Source: Rhodopseudomonas palustris (lineage in GTDB: Bacteria; Pseudomonadota; Alphaproteobacteria; Rhizobiales; Xanthobacteraceae). From it: 64,000 nucleotides of DNA. Below the pieces are notes generated by a model. It worked only from the letters and a program-made list of their open reading frames with translations, had not been told where the DNA came from and ran no database searches. Within the stretch, counting starts at the first letter, position 1; each line of letters opens with the position of its first letter. Of the stretch, positions 8,584-16,854 are shown in pieces. The position numbers and the translations under genes are program-made. The DNA is taken from contig NZ_CP019966.1 in the NCBI RefSeq assembly GCF_003031265.1, positions 2,480,001-2,544,000 of the forward strand. The letters run 5' to 3'.

Positions 8584-9594
8584 GTGGACGCTTCGCTCGG
8601 GCTGCCCATCCTGGTCGGGTTGATCGCCGTCGCGCTGCTGTTCGACTTTTTGAACGGCCTGCACGACGCCGCCAATTCGATCGCCACCATCGTCTCCACC
8701 CGGGTGCTACGGCCGCATTACGCGGTGTTCTGGGCGGCCTCGTTCAATTTCATCGCCTTCATGGTGTTCGGCCTGCACGTCGCCAACACCATCGGAACTG
8801 GCATCATCGAGCCCAGCGTGATCGATGCCTCGGTGATCTTCGCCGCGCTGACCGGCGCGATCGTCTGGAACCTGGTGACCTGGGGGCTCGGCATCCCGTC
8901 GAGCTCGTCGCACGCGCTGATCGGCGGCCTGCTCGGCGCCGGCCTCGCCAAGGCCGGACTGTCGGCTGCGGTGTGGGGCGGCCTGACCAAGGCGCTGCTG
9001 GCGATCGTGTTGTCGCCGCTGGTCGGCTTTCTGCTGGCGCTGGTGCTGGTGGCAATCGTGTCGTGGGCGTCGGTGCGGTCGACGCCGTTCGCGGTGGATC
9101 GCGCCTTCCGCATCCTGCAGTTCGCCTCCGCATCGCTGTATTCGCTCGGCCACGGCGGCAACGACGCCCAGAAGACCATGGGCATCATCGCGGTACTTTT
9201 GTACTCGCAGGGCTATCTCGGCGGCGAGTTCTCGGTGCCGTTCTGGGTGGTGCTGTCGTGCCAGGCGGCGATGGCGCTCGGCACGCTGATGGGTGGCTGG
9301 CGGATCGTCCGCACCATGGGGCTGCGCATCACCAAGCTGACGCCGATGCAGGGCTTCTGCGCCGAAACCGGCGGCGCCGCGACGCTGTTCATGGCGACCT
9401 TCCTCGGCGTGCCGGTGTCGACCACCCACACCATCACCGGCGCGATCGTCGGCGTCGGCGCCGCGCGCCGAATGTCGGCGGTGCGCTGGAACGTGGCGAG
9501 CTCGATCGTCTATGCCTGGGTGATCACGATCCCGGCCTCGGCGATCGTCGCGGCGCTGGCGTATTGGGCGACGCGGCTGGTGCCGGCGTTTTAA
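8584..9594 (+). CDS. pit: Inorganic phosphate transporter, Pit family
   Basis: This secondary transporter of 336 aa with about ten membrane segments begins at GTG 8584, just after GGGCAGGGGCC. Family signatures are FLNGLHDAANSIATIVSTR (about 22-40) in the first half and GHGGNDAQKTMGI (about 189-201) in the second, the duplicated 'G-x-x-N/H-D-A' phosphate/cation motif. The length suits the shorter bacterial Pit group paired with DUF47. It imports metal-phosphate with protons. Operon structure with the upstream DUF47 gene is clear. Confidence 0.94.
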   Translation: MDASLGLPILVGLIAVALLFDFLNGLHDAANSIATIVSTRVLRPHYAVFWAASFNFIAFMVFGLHVANTIGTGIIEPSVIDASVIFAALTGAIVWNLVTWGLGIPSSSSHALIGGLLGAGLAKAGLSAAVWGGLTKALLAIVLSPLVGFLLALVLVAIVSWASVRSTPFAVDRAFRILQFASASLYSLGHGGNDAQKTMGIIAVLLYSQGYLGGEFSVPFWVVLSCQAAMALGTLMGGWRIVRTMGLRITKLTPMQGFCAETGGAATLFMATFLGVPVSTTHTITGAIVGVGAARRMSAVRWNVASSIVYAWVITIPASAIVAALAYWATRLVPAF

Positions 9595-9601
9595 GAATAA
9601 C

Positions 9602-9682
9602 GTCATTGCGAGGAGCGCTGCGACGAAGCAATCCATCGCGCCGCGCGAGGCGCTGGATTGCTTCGCTTCGCTCGCAATGAGG
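9602..9682. repeat. REP-like palindromic repeat element
   Basis: The left arm beginning CATTGCGAGGAGCG (9604) and the right arm ending CGCTCGCAATG (about 9679) are imperfect inverted copies, with AGCAATCCA and TGGATTGCT nearer the centre. The two arms are separated by a GC-rich loop. The whole forms a long hairpin. Elements of this form are a common dispersed family in Bradyrhizobium/Rhodopseudomonas genomes. It sits between the convergent pit and sugE genes and could also terminate transcription. Confidence 0.8.
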
Positions 9683-9697
9683 CAGAAGCCTCGCCCC

Positions 9698-10012
9698 TTA
9701 GGCCACCAGCTTCAGCCCGACGATGCCGGCGACGATCAGGCCGATGCAGGCGAGGCGGCCGACCGTGGCCGGATCGCCGAACAGCGCGATGCCGAGCGCC
9801 GCGGTGCCGACCGCGCCGATGCCGCTCCACACCGCATAGGCGGTGCCGATCGGCAGCGTCTTCAGCGCGAGCCCGAGCAGTGCGACGCTGGCGACCATCG
9901 CCGACACGGTCAGCGCCGTCGGAACCAGGCGGGTAAAGCCTTCGGTGTATTTCAGGCCGAGCGCCCAGCCGATCTCCATCAGACCGGCGACGAACAGATA
10001 GAACCAAGCCAT
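9698..10012 (-). CDS. gdx: SMR-family guanidinium exporter Gdx (SugE)
   Basis: This small multidrug-resistance family protein has 104 aa and four membrane helices. It carries the Gdx/SugE-type N-terminus [20 protein letters not shown] with the essential Glu at position 13, and then [19 protein letters not shown]. The Gdx subtype is known to export guanidinium in exchange for protons. The start is fixed by AAGGAGG placed 5-6 nt upstream of ATG 10010-10012. The open frame extends further 5' but lacks credible coding there. The leader carries a guanidine-II riboswitch candidate, which agrees with the predicted function. Confidence 0.94.
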   Translation of the reverse strand: MAWFYLFVAGLMEIGWALGLKYTEGFTRLVPTALTVSAMVASVALLGLALKTLPIGTAYAVWSGIGAVGTAALGIALFGDPATVGRLACIGLIVAGIVGLKLVA

Positions 10013-10015
10013 AGC

Positions 10016-10023
10016 GGCCTCCT
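10016..10023 (-). promoter_or_regulatory. Shine-Dalgarno of gdx, target of the riboswitch anti-SD
   Basis: On the minus strand AGGAGGCC (10023 to 10016) precedes the gdx ATG. It is exactly complementary to GGCCTCCT (10100 to 10093), which overlaps the 3' arm of the second riboswitch hairpin, and one more C-G pair (10101/10015) extends the match to 9 bp. This defines a plausible on/off switch for translation. Confidence 0.7.
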
Positions 10024-10092
10024 TGCACACGTCCGGGCAAATTTCATGAGGCCATCCAACGGGATGGCGCGCCGGCGCAATGCGCGGTCTTG

Positions 10093-10140
10093 AGGAGGCC
10101 GGGTCGTCCCGGCCGAAAAGGTGATTTTGAGGTCGTCCTC
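10093..10140 (-). promoter_or_regulatory. Guanidine-II (mini-ykkC) riboswitch candidate upstream of gdx
   Basis: Read on the minus strand there are two hairpins, each with the ACGA loop required by the ACGR consensus. P1 is GAGG-ACGA-CCTC (10140 to 10129) and P2 is GGCCGGG-ACGA-CCCGGCC (10114 to 10097), joined by a 14-nt A/T-rich linker. This is the canonical guanidine-II architecture and it precedes a Gdx exporter, a well-known target. Downstream lie a further hairpin (10051-10068) and the SD. The anti-SD GGCCTCCT overlaps P2, so ligand-stabilised P2 should free the SD. Confidence 0.82.
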
Positions 10141-10241
10141 GATCCCTTATATGAGGGACGCCGTTCCGCCGCGCAACTGCTGGCGCTGCGACCCGCCGGA
10201 AGCCCTTGATCGCGCCGGCTTTCCCTGCCACAGGCTGATGA

Positions 10242-11867
10242 ATGTCCGACACCGCTGTTCCGGCCGAAGCGCCGTCCTCGACCCCGTTTTCGCTCGCCCA
10301 TGAAGTGGCGCGGCGGCGCACTTTTGCGATCATTTCGCATCCTGACGCCGGCAAGACCACGCTGACCGAAAAGCTGCTGCTGTTCGGCGGCGCCATCAAT
10401 CTGGCCGGCCAGGTCAAGGCCAAGGGCGAGCGCCGCAACACCCGGTCGGACTGGATGAAGATCGAGCGCGACCGCGGCATCTCGGTGGTCACCTCGGTGA
10501 TGACCTTCGAGTTCGATGGCCTGGTGTTCAACCTGCTCGACACCCCGGGCCACGAGGACTTCTCGGAAGACACCTACCGGACGCTGACCGCGGTCGACTC
10601 CGCCGTGATGGTGATCGACGCCGCCAAGGGCATCGAGGCGCGCACCCGCAAGCTGTTCGAGGTCTGCCGGCTGCGCGACATTCCGATCATCACCTTCATC
10701 AACAAGATGGACCGTGAGAGCCGCGACACCTTCGATCTGCTCGATGAGATCGAGAAGACGCTGGCGCTCGACACCACGCCGATGACCTGGCCGGTCGGGC
10801 GCGGCCGCGACTTCCTCGGCACCTACGACGTGCTGAACGGCGGCGTCCGCCTGCTCGAAGGCGGCGGTGCCAAAACCGGCGCGGCCGAGCAGATCACCAT
10901 CGAGGAACTCGGCAAGCGTCACGCCAATCTCGACGTCGCCGCGGTCAAGGAGGAGCTCGAGCTCGCCACCGAGGCCTGCAAGCCGTTCGACCTCGAGGCG
11001 TTCCGCGAAGGCCACCTGACGCCGGTGTATTTCGGCTCGGCGCTGCGCAATTTCGGCGTCGGCGATCTGCTGCAGGGGCTCGGCCGCTACGCGCCGCCGC
11101 CGCGCGCGCAGGAAAGCAACCTGCGCAAGATCGCCGCCGACGAGCCGAAGATGAGCGCCTTCGTGTTCAAGATCCAAGCCAATATGGATCCGAACCACCG
11201 CGACCGGATTGCGTTCGCGCGGCTGTGCTCGGGCAAGCTGACCCGCGGCATGAAGGCCAAGCTGGTGCGCACCGGCAAGGCGATGCCGCTGTCGAGCCCG
11301 CAGTTCTTCTTCGCGCAGGACCGCTCGGTTGCGGACGAAGCGTTCGCCGGCGACGTCGTCGGCATTCCCAACCACGGCACGCTGCGGATCGGCGATACGC
11401 TGACCGAGGGCGAGGACGTGACCTTCGTCGGCGTGCCGAGCTTTGCGCCGGAAATCGTCCGCCGCGTCCGGCTCGGCGACGCGATGAAGGCGAAGAAGCT
11501 GAAAGAGGCGCTGCAGCAGATGTCGGAGGAGGGCGTCGTGCAGGTGTTCCGCCCGCGCGACGGCGCGCCGGCGCTGGTCGGCGTCGTCGGCCCGCTGCAG
11601 CTCGACGTGCTGAAGGCGCGGCTCGAAGCGGAGTATCAACTCCCGGTCGATTTCGAAGTCTCCGAATTCCAGCTCGCGCGCTGGATCTCGTCCGACGACC
11701 GCAAAAAGCTCGACACCTTCATCGCCAACAACGGCTCGTCGATCGCCGACGACGTCGACGGCGATCCGGTGTACCTCGCCAAGAACGAATTCTATCTCGG
11801 CTACACCCGCGACCGCGCCGAGGGCATCACCTTCTCGGAGATCAAGGACGTGAAGAAGGTGGTGTGA
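10242..11867 (+). CDS. prfC: Peptide chain release factor 3
   Basis: This translational GTPase has 541 aa. The G1 motif SHPDAGKTT is at about 32-40, switch [10 protein letters not shown] near 84-92, G3 DTPGHEDF near 105-112 and G4 NKMDRE near 159-164. The C-terminal RF3 region contains [16 protein letters not shown] and [14 protein letters not shown]3 removes RF1/RF2 from post-termination ribosomes. Length matches family members (about 530). It is transcribed alone and divergently from gdx. Confidence 0.96.
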   Translation: MSDTAVPAEAPSSTPFSLAHEVARRRTFAIISHPDAGKTTLTEKLLLFGGAINLAGQVKAKGERRNTRSDWMKIERDRGISVVTSVMTFEFDGLVFNLLDTPGHEDFSEDTYRTLTAVDSAVMVIDAAKGIEARTRKLFEVCRLRDIPIITFINKMDRESRDTFDLLDEIEKTLALDTTPMTWPVGRGRDFLGTYDVLNGGVRLLEGGGAKTGAAEQITIEELGKRHANLDVAAVKEELELATEACKPFDLEAFREGHLTPVYFGSALRNFGVGDLLQGLGRYAPPPRAQESNLRKIAADEPKMSAFVFKIQANMDPNHRDRIAFARLCSGKLTRGMKAKLVRTGKAMPLSSPQFFFAQDRSVADEAFAGDVVGIPNHGTLRIGDTLTEGEDVTFVGVPSFAPEIVRRVRLGDAMKAKKLKEALQQMSEEGVVQVFRPRDGAPALVGVVGPLQLDVLKARLEAEYQLPVDFEVSEFQLARWISSDDRKKLDTFIANNGSSIADDVDGDPVYLAKNEFYLGYTRDRAEGITFSEIKDVKKVV

Positions 11868-11939
11868 GGCGACGTACGACGCGCCATCACAATGCGTCAT
11901 TGCCGATAGCTGACTTGGTTAGTCGCGTTGTCACCTCAC
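11868..11939. other. Short spacer after prfC
   Basis: No intrinsic terminator with a T-run was found immediately after prfC. The palindromic repeat that follows may serve that function. Confidence 0.4.
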
Positions 11940-12052
11940 TCGGCCGTCATCCCCCGCGCATGCGGGGGACCCAGTATCCCAGAGCGATAATTGATGACTC
12001 CGGCGCACACGAGCGCTCTGCAATACTGGGTCGCCCGATCAAGTCGGGCGAT
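11940..12052. repeat. Dispersed palindromic repeat (ACCCAGTAT...ATACTGGGT)
   Basis: Inverted motifs GGGACCCAGTAT (near 11968) and ATACTGGGTCGCCCG (near 12024) face each other. Each is flanked by its own small hairpin: CCCCCGCGCATGCGGGGG on the left and CGCCCGATCAAGTCGGGCG on the right. CGTCATC and GATGACG occur at the outer ends. The compound structure is typical of a dispersed noncoding repeat known from Bradyrhizobium-group genomes. Confidence 0.8.
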
Positions 12053-12886
12053 GACGTCGTGCTTAGGGACGTCGCCTCGATCCGCATTTGCCCCGTCGCC
12101 CTCGCGGGCCGCGATCTCCGGGCCGCTGAGCTCCAAATAACCAGCACCTTCAAACAGCCACGCCTCCGCATCCTCGCGGCGCAATGCGCCCGAGCTTTGC
12201 CCGAAGAGCCGCCCCAAAGTGAGGGGCGGTGGCGCGCCGCAAGACGCGGCGTTGGTAGTGTCGCGATCCGGCCTTCGCCCGCGCGAGGGGCGAAGATCGC
12301 GAACCGCGCGTCGCCTTGCGGCGCGCCACCTCGGCGGTTTTTGGCTGAAGGACCGCTCTTCCGGGACCGAGCGAGCTTGCGGGCTTTCCCCGGCCTCTAC
12401 TCGACCCGTCCAGCCTCTGAAGCGGCGGCCGCTCGTAGTAGCGGCGGACGGTGACCCTCAACCTCCCGGGCGCGTGCTTGCGAGGCACGTCACGCAGGAC
12501 GCCGTATCCCGCTCCGCCTCGCAAGCGCCCTCGAGAAGCGCCCCTCGCGAACGAGACAAATAGGAATATATTCTATGTCGGCGGGGGCGTCAATCCGGTC
12601 GTGCAGATTTGGCGGACCTCAGCGATCGAAGAAAACGACGCGGGCGAGCTGCACGATCGGCACCTGCATCGGCGATCGGCGAAGCCGCGCAGCCGATCAG
12701 AGGCCGATACGAGCAGCGAAGCGCGACCTTTCAGGTCCGGAGAGTGTACTTAAGTTGATGTCAGGTAATGACCCATAGCAGACCTTCGTGACCATGCGAC
12801 CGAGGTCCGCTTTCAAATCGATTCACACCGCCATGTGCCTCACCGCTCGCCGTCTCTGGCCGCACATCGAACGGGAGTCCTTGTAG
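12053..12886. other. Repeat-like GC-rich region with no credible gene
   Basis: This stretch of about 830 nt contains overlapping open frames on both strands (for example 12219-12563 plus and 12150-12524 minus). They are Arg/Pro/Ala-rich, lack ribosome-binding sites and look like frames imposed by GC content. The sequence strongly resembles a dispersed ~0.5-kb element seen between genes in related genomes (from memory, not tested). An AT-rich palindromic patch, GGAATATATTC, occurs near 12563-12573, after which the composition becomes more ordinary. Confidence 0.5.
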
Positions 12887-13615
12887 TCAGTCATTTACTG
12901 CGCCTGGTCTTTCCGGCGGGCTGGCCGCAAGAGACGTGCGTTCGCATAGTCTGATGAATGCCGGCATTTGAACGTCGAGGTGATTGCAGACTTCCTCGAA
13001 CAATAGCAGAGCAACGCTTAGATTGGTTAGCCCAATCCCCTTTGTGCCTTCCTCGCCCCGGATATTTTGGCCAAATTCTACCAGTGCTTCATCATGATGG
13101 AAACGCGAATAGACCCCCGCAGCGCCTGACCAATTGGGATGCGCAAATTCGCTCAGGCGGTCGTATTGGTGCTCAAAGCCTTCGCAATCCTTTTCAACAG
13201 CCCTAATGAGATCATTAACATGGACCACTTTCGGCTCATCAGTTTGGGTAATGCGTTTGCCTTGCCCAAGCCGCAAGCGCGCTAAATATCTGCCGATGGA
13301 GCTGATGTCCACGCTGCCTAGCTTGAGCGCCTCATCGAGCTTGCGTTTTAAGGTCCAAAGCGCTGCGGTGGTCTCCATCGCGGCGCGCGTAAGCACAACG
13401 GCCGATACTAAATCTTCCTTTTGAAAACAATCGAAGGCGTTGCGGGCCAGTTCGACCATGCGCCACATCCATACTTCGCGGCAGTAGAGCGCATAAAATG
13501 GCAGTTGCGATCTGGTGCCGAGATCTCGCGCATCAAGGCGTGCCACAAGACGGGCGTCAAGGCCATCGAGTCGCCCTCCGATCTCTGTTGTCAGTTCGTC
13601 AATGGTCTTTGGCAC
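12887..13615 (-). CDS. HEPN/DUF5677-like hypothetical protein
   Basis: This soluble, mostly helical protein has 242 aa and starts at GTG 13613-13615 with only a weak SD. The segment VVLTRAAMETTAALWTLKR (about 74-92) and the later YDRLSEFAHPNWSGA (about 150-164) resemble the R-S/A-x-x-E and 'LS-x-x-x-H' elements of DUF5677/HEPN-like proteins. It has no catalytic R-x4-6-H motif that I can place confidently, so nuclease activity is not claimed. It lies in a repeat-flanked, lower-GC accessory segment, divergent from a DUF4238 gene 110 nt away. Confidence 0.6.
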   Translation of the reverse strand: MPKTIDELTTEIGGRLDGLDARLVARLDARDLGTRSQLPFYALYCREVWMWRMVELARNAFDCFQKEDLVSAVVLTRAAMETTAALWTLKRKLDEALKLGSVDISSIGRYLARLRLGQGKRITQTDEPKVVHVNDLIRAVEKDCEGFEHQYDRLSEFAHPNWSGAAGVYSRFHHDEALVEFGQNIRGEEGTKGIGLTNLSVALLLFEEVCNHLDVQMPAFIRLCERTSLAASPPERPGAVND

Positions 13616-13724
13616 TTATCAAACCCGCCGTCATCGCGTCTGTCTATTCGCCTCAACGCCTCGCTTTACAGTTTAACTATCGCGGAATATGTCCGGTAAT
13701 TGGTAGATTTGATATGTACAATAA

Positions 13725-14609
13725 ATGGCCAAAGAACCAAAACACCATTACATCCCGGAATTTTATCTGAGGCAATGGGTCGACCCTGCAAGCCGAAAGC
13801 TCGTCGAGTATTGCCGACGCTATGAAGGCGTAGTTGCTCGACCTAGCTTTCCCGGGGGCACTGGCTACGTTCGAGGCCTGTATAAACTCCCCGACGCGCT
13901 GCCAGGAGAAGAATACATTATCGAAACGAAGCTCATGCAGTCGATCGACAATTGGGCTTCAAAGGCACTCCAGTCGATGCTTATAGAGGGATCCGTTCCT
14001 GGAAAGCTCGATGGTCAAACAGCTCTTGGTTGGTGTCAATTCTTGTATTCGCTCATCGTCCGCAACCCCGAGCATCTGGAGCGGATCGAGAAGAAGTTGG
14101 CAACGTTGGATCCAGGAGAGGTAATTGAAAATATTCGCGACGACTACTCACGCCTGCGAGGACCCGGAGACCCGCTAGAATTCGATGAATATAAGGCGGC
14201 ATTCCTTCAGAAACGTGTCGAAGTACCGGCAATCCGGGTGCTGCCCGAACTGGTAAGGAGCAAGCGCGTCGTCAGCGTGCTCGCGTCTTTCAGATGGCAG
14301 ACGATGACTGTGAACGCAGCAAAGTACCCGCTCCTCACTTCCGATCGTCCCATCATCATCACGAACGGTCTCAGGCAGCCAGACGCTCACCTTGTCCTGC
14401 CAATCTCTCCGCGCAAGCTTTTCATCGCGACGAAGACCGAGGAGACTTTCCGGAAGTTCGTCGGAATGAACTCAAAGGAACTTGCCGAGGCGGTGAACAA
14501 TCAAGTCTCCCAGCAAGCCCGCAGGTTTGTTTTCGGTGGCGATGACAGTCAACACAGATTCGTTTCAAACCGACTCGGCAAGTGTGTTTGGTCTAGCCCA
14601 TTAGACTAG
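13725..14609 (+). CDS. DUF4238 domain protein
   Basis: This soluble protein has 294 aa. It begins with the DUF4238 hallmark KHHYIPEFYLRQW (about 5-17) and has the usual later block YPLLTSDRPIIITN (about 201-214) followed by LPISPRKLFIAT. DUF4238 proteins are of unknown function, occur sporadically and are often found in accessory or defence-like neighbourhoods. It lacks a recognisable SD and is lower in GC than its surroundings, suggesting acquisition by transfer. It is head-to-head with the HEPN-like gene. Confidence 0.8.
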   Translation: MAKEPKHHYIPEFYLRQWVDPASRKLVEYCRRYEGVVARPSFPGGTGYVRGLYKLPDALPGEEYIIETKLMQSIDNWASKALQSMLIEGSVPGKLDGQTALGWCQFLYSLIVRNPEHLERIEKKLATLDPGEVIENIRDDYSRLRGPGDPLEFDEYKAAFLQKRVEVPAIRVLPELVRSKRVVSVLASFRWQTMTVNAAKYPLLTSDRPIIITNGLRQPDAHLVLPISPRKLFIATKTEETFRKFVGMNSKELAEAVNNQVSQQARRFVFGGDDSQHRFVSNRLGKCVWSSPLD

Positions 14610-14772
14610 CCTGGGTGTGAACTGTTGCACCTCACGACCTAGTCGGACTGTTCGTGAGGTCCGGTGGCGCCCATAGTCGGCCTTTTGGAGTGGTGTGTAC
14701 TGACGTCTGCTTCTGGCCCATAGCGGCCATTAGGTCGTGTCGACCCTGTTGGCCACCGCTTCGCCGGTCGGC
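14610..14772. repeat. Fragment of a dispersed intergenic repeat
   Basis: The part near 14695-14735 contains ACGTCTGCTTCTGGCCCATA and then GCGGCCATT, a sequence I recognise as a frequently repeated intergenic motif in alphaproteobacterial genomes. It marks the right side of the DUF4238 segment. The recognition is from memory and has not been tested by a search. Confidence 0.45.
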
Positions 14773-15234
14773 TCACCGCCGCTCCACAATCTTCTTGATA
14801 TTCCCCAACCCCAGCTCCGCCTCCGCGCTCATCCGCTCGACCATCTCCGGCGTCGGCGGTTTTGGCCGTGCCGGATTGCGCAGGATGCGGGTGAAGCGGG
14901 TGCCGCCGGCCACGGCCTCGAACGTGTAGTGCACCACCACCGGACCCATGAAGCTGGTCTGGGTGAGGCCGATCCACAGCAGCGGGCGGTCGCAGGCGAT
15001 CACCAGCCAGTCGAGGTCGACCGGGCCGGTGCGTGTCGACCAGTGTTCGTGGAAGGTGTCGCCGAACCCCATCGGGCGGTCGTCGCATTCGAGCGCGTGT
15101 GAGGAGGGCAGCCATTCCGGCCAGGATTTCGGATTGGTGACGTAGTCGAACACGGCCTCGGGCGGCGCTGCGATCGTCACCGCATGGCGGATTTCGAACG
15201 GCGAGGTCGGGCTGCGGGCGGCTGCATCGGCCAT
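14773..15234 (-). CDS. SRPBCC-family (polyketide cyclase-like) protein
   Basis: This 153-aa START/SRPBCC-fold protein has FEIRHAVTIAAPPEAVFDYV (about 13-32) followed by PKSWPEWLPSS, the typical first strand, helix and Trp-Pro motif. FEAVAGGTRFTRIL follows later. Such proteins bind hydrophobic ligands in an internal pocket and often have no known substrate. The start ATG 15232-15234 has GAGGGA upstream. The open frame is longer at its 5' end but without coding character. No operon partner is apparent. Confidence 0.88.
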   Translation of the reverse strand: MADAAARSPTSPFEIRHAVTIAAPPEAVFDYVTNPKSWPEWLPSSHALECDDRPMGFGDTFHEHWSTRTGPVDLDWLVIACDRPLLWIGLTQTSFMGPVVVHYTFEAVAGGTRFTRILRNPARPKPPTPEMVERMSAEAELGLGNIKKIVERR

Positions 15235-15514
15235 GGAGATTCCCTCTTGCTGTGTTGCTCTGTTGCCGCAGTTGGACGGGCGGCCATTGGTTCCAGCGCC
15301 AGTATCCCCAGCGGCGAAGCTCAGTTCTTGCGTGAACTGCCGGTTCCGTTCTGTTTCGGGACGATCCGCGTGACAAAAAGGCCACGTCGGCGTGCAATTG
15401 CGGACCTTTCGCGTAAAAAAGGATACCGCTGGCCGAACGCCTCCCGCAAAATCCCGACCAATTAGCTCGGCCAACGAGCAATCAGTTTCCAGACAGATCA
15501 TTTCGGGGTGCGGC

Positions 15515-16843
15515 GTGCGATTGAAGGCGACATGGTTATGCGCTGTGGCGGCGACGGTGATCGCCGGCTCGGTCGCGTCCGCGCAAGAGCAGAAGGCGAC
15601 TCCCGCCGCGGTTGTGCAGCAGGGCTACGACGCGCTGTTCAACCAGATGTATCAGCAGCCGGCCAATCTCGACGTCAGCTTCAAATTCGCCCATGCGGCG
15701 GTCGAGCGCGGCGACTACGAGGCCGCGATCGGCGCGCTGGAGCGGATGCTGTTCTTCAATCCCGATCTGCCGCGGGTGAAGCTCGAACTCGGGGTGCTGT
15801 ATTTCAAGCTCGCCTCCTACGAGATCGCGCGCGGCTATCTGCTCGACGCGATCAAGGGCGGCAACGTGCCGGACGAAATCCGCGGTCAGGTGATGGCGTA
15901 TCTGGCTGAGATCGACCGGCGGCTGTCGAAGCACGAGTACAGCGTGTTCCTGCAGGGAGGCATGCGCTACCAGACCAATGCCAATATCGGGCCGAACTCG
16001 CTGCAGGTACGCGCGCTCGGCCAGGATGCGATCCTCGATCCGCGGTTCGGCCGCAAGCCGGACTGGAACGCGTTCCAGAGCATCACCGCCGCCTACGCCT
16101 ACAAGCTCAACATGCGCGGCGACGCGATCGAGACCACCTTCCTCGGCTACAATTCGCGGCAGTTCACGCAAAGCCAGTTCAACCTCGGCCTGCTCGAAGG
16201 CACGGTCGGCCACCGCGTCGGGATCGGCCAGAACGCCTCGTTCAAATACTACGCGATCGGCGACAAGGTCTGGCTCGGCGACTATAGCTATTTCGGTGCG
16301 CTCGGCGGCGGTCTGTCAGCGCGCTCCACGATCGGCGACAACGGCCAGATCGAAGGCTATGTCGAGACCCGGCATCGCAAGTTCACCGACTCGACCTACT
16401 ACCCGACCGCCGGCACCCAGACCGGCGATCTGACCACGGCGGCGATCACCACTGACTTCCGGTTTGGTCCGGTGCACTGGACCACCCGCGGTGGCTATGA
16501 CGTCAACAAGGCGGTCGCGGACTACAACAGTTACAAGCGCTACTCGATCGACATGGCGTTCCCGGTCGAATTCGTGGTGCCGGTGTTCGGCCAGCCGCAT
16601 CAGTTCGTGGTGGCGCCGACCATCGGCTACAGCCGCTCGAACTACGACGCTCCGAACTTCATCGTCGACCCGACGCTGGTGCGGCGCGAGGACGAATACC
16701 GCTACGGCGCCATTCTCGATGCCCAGATCGCCGGCAATGTCGGCGTGCGCACCCAGGTGCTCTACACCAAGATCGACTCCAACCTGCCGAACTATCGCAC
16801 CAACAACCTGTCGGCCTCGCTCGGGCCGACGGTGCGTTTCTGA
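15515..16843 (+). CDS. TPR-containing outer-membrane beta-barrel protein
   Basis: Starting at GTG 15515 gives 442 aa with a clear signal peptide (about 1-25, cleaved after an Ala-Ser-Ala motif). The next ~130 residues are TPR-like (FAHAAVERGDYEAAIGALER, then a second copy around YFKLASYEIARGYLLDAIK). The C-terminal 290 residues alternate polar and hydrophobic residues and end in LSASLGPTVRF, with a terminal Phe as in outer-membrane barrels. The architecture resembles surface-lipoprotein-assembly-modifier-like or porin-like proteins. It lies 11 nt before a FecR-domain gene, so the two are probably one operon. The substrate is unknown. Confidence 0.75.
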   Translation: MRLKATWLCAVAATVIAGSVASAQEQKATPAAVVQQGYDALFNQMYQQPANLDVSFKFAHAAVERGDYEAAIGALERMLFFNPDLPRVKLELGVLYFKLASYEIARGYLLDAIKGGNVPDEIRGQVMAYLAEIDRRLSKHEYSVFLQGGMRYQTNANIGPNSLQVRALGQDAILDPRFGRKPDWNAFQSITAAYAYKLNMRGDAIETTFLGYNSRQFTQSQFNLGLLEGTVGHRVGIGQNASFKYYAIGDKVWLGDYSYFGALGGGLSARSTIGDNGQIEGYVETRHRKFTDSTYYPTAGTQTGDLTTAAITTDFRFGPVHWTTRGGYDVNKAVADYNSYKRYSIDMAFPVEFVVPVFGQPHQFVVAPTIGYSRSNYDAPNFIVDPTLVRREDEYRYGAILDAQIAGNVGVRTQVLYTKIDSNLPNYRTNNLSASLGPTVRF

Positions 16844-16854
16844 GGAGGCTCGCG

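Noticed and set aside
10023..10040. Third GGACG stem as one of the riboswitch hairpins
   Set aside because: The stem is imperfect and the loop reads ACGT instead of ACGR; the two upstream hairpins already form a complete guanidine-II motif.
11225..12454. 409-codon plus frame running from inside prfC into the repeat region
   Set aside because: Arg-rich, out of frame with prfC and crosses a dispersed repeat.
13717..13722. TACAAT as a -10 box giving a leaderless DUF4238 mRNA
   Set aside because: It is only 3 nt from the ATG, so the start site would fall inside the coding region, and no -35 was found.
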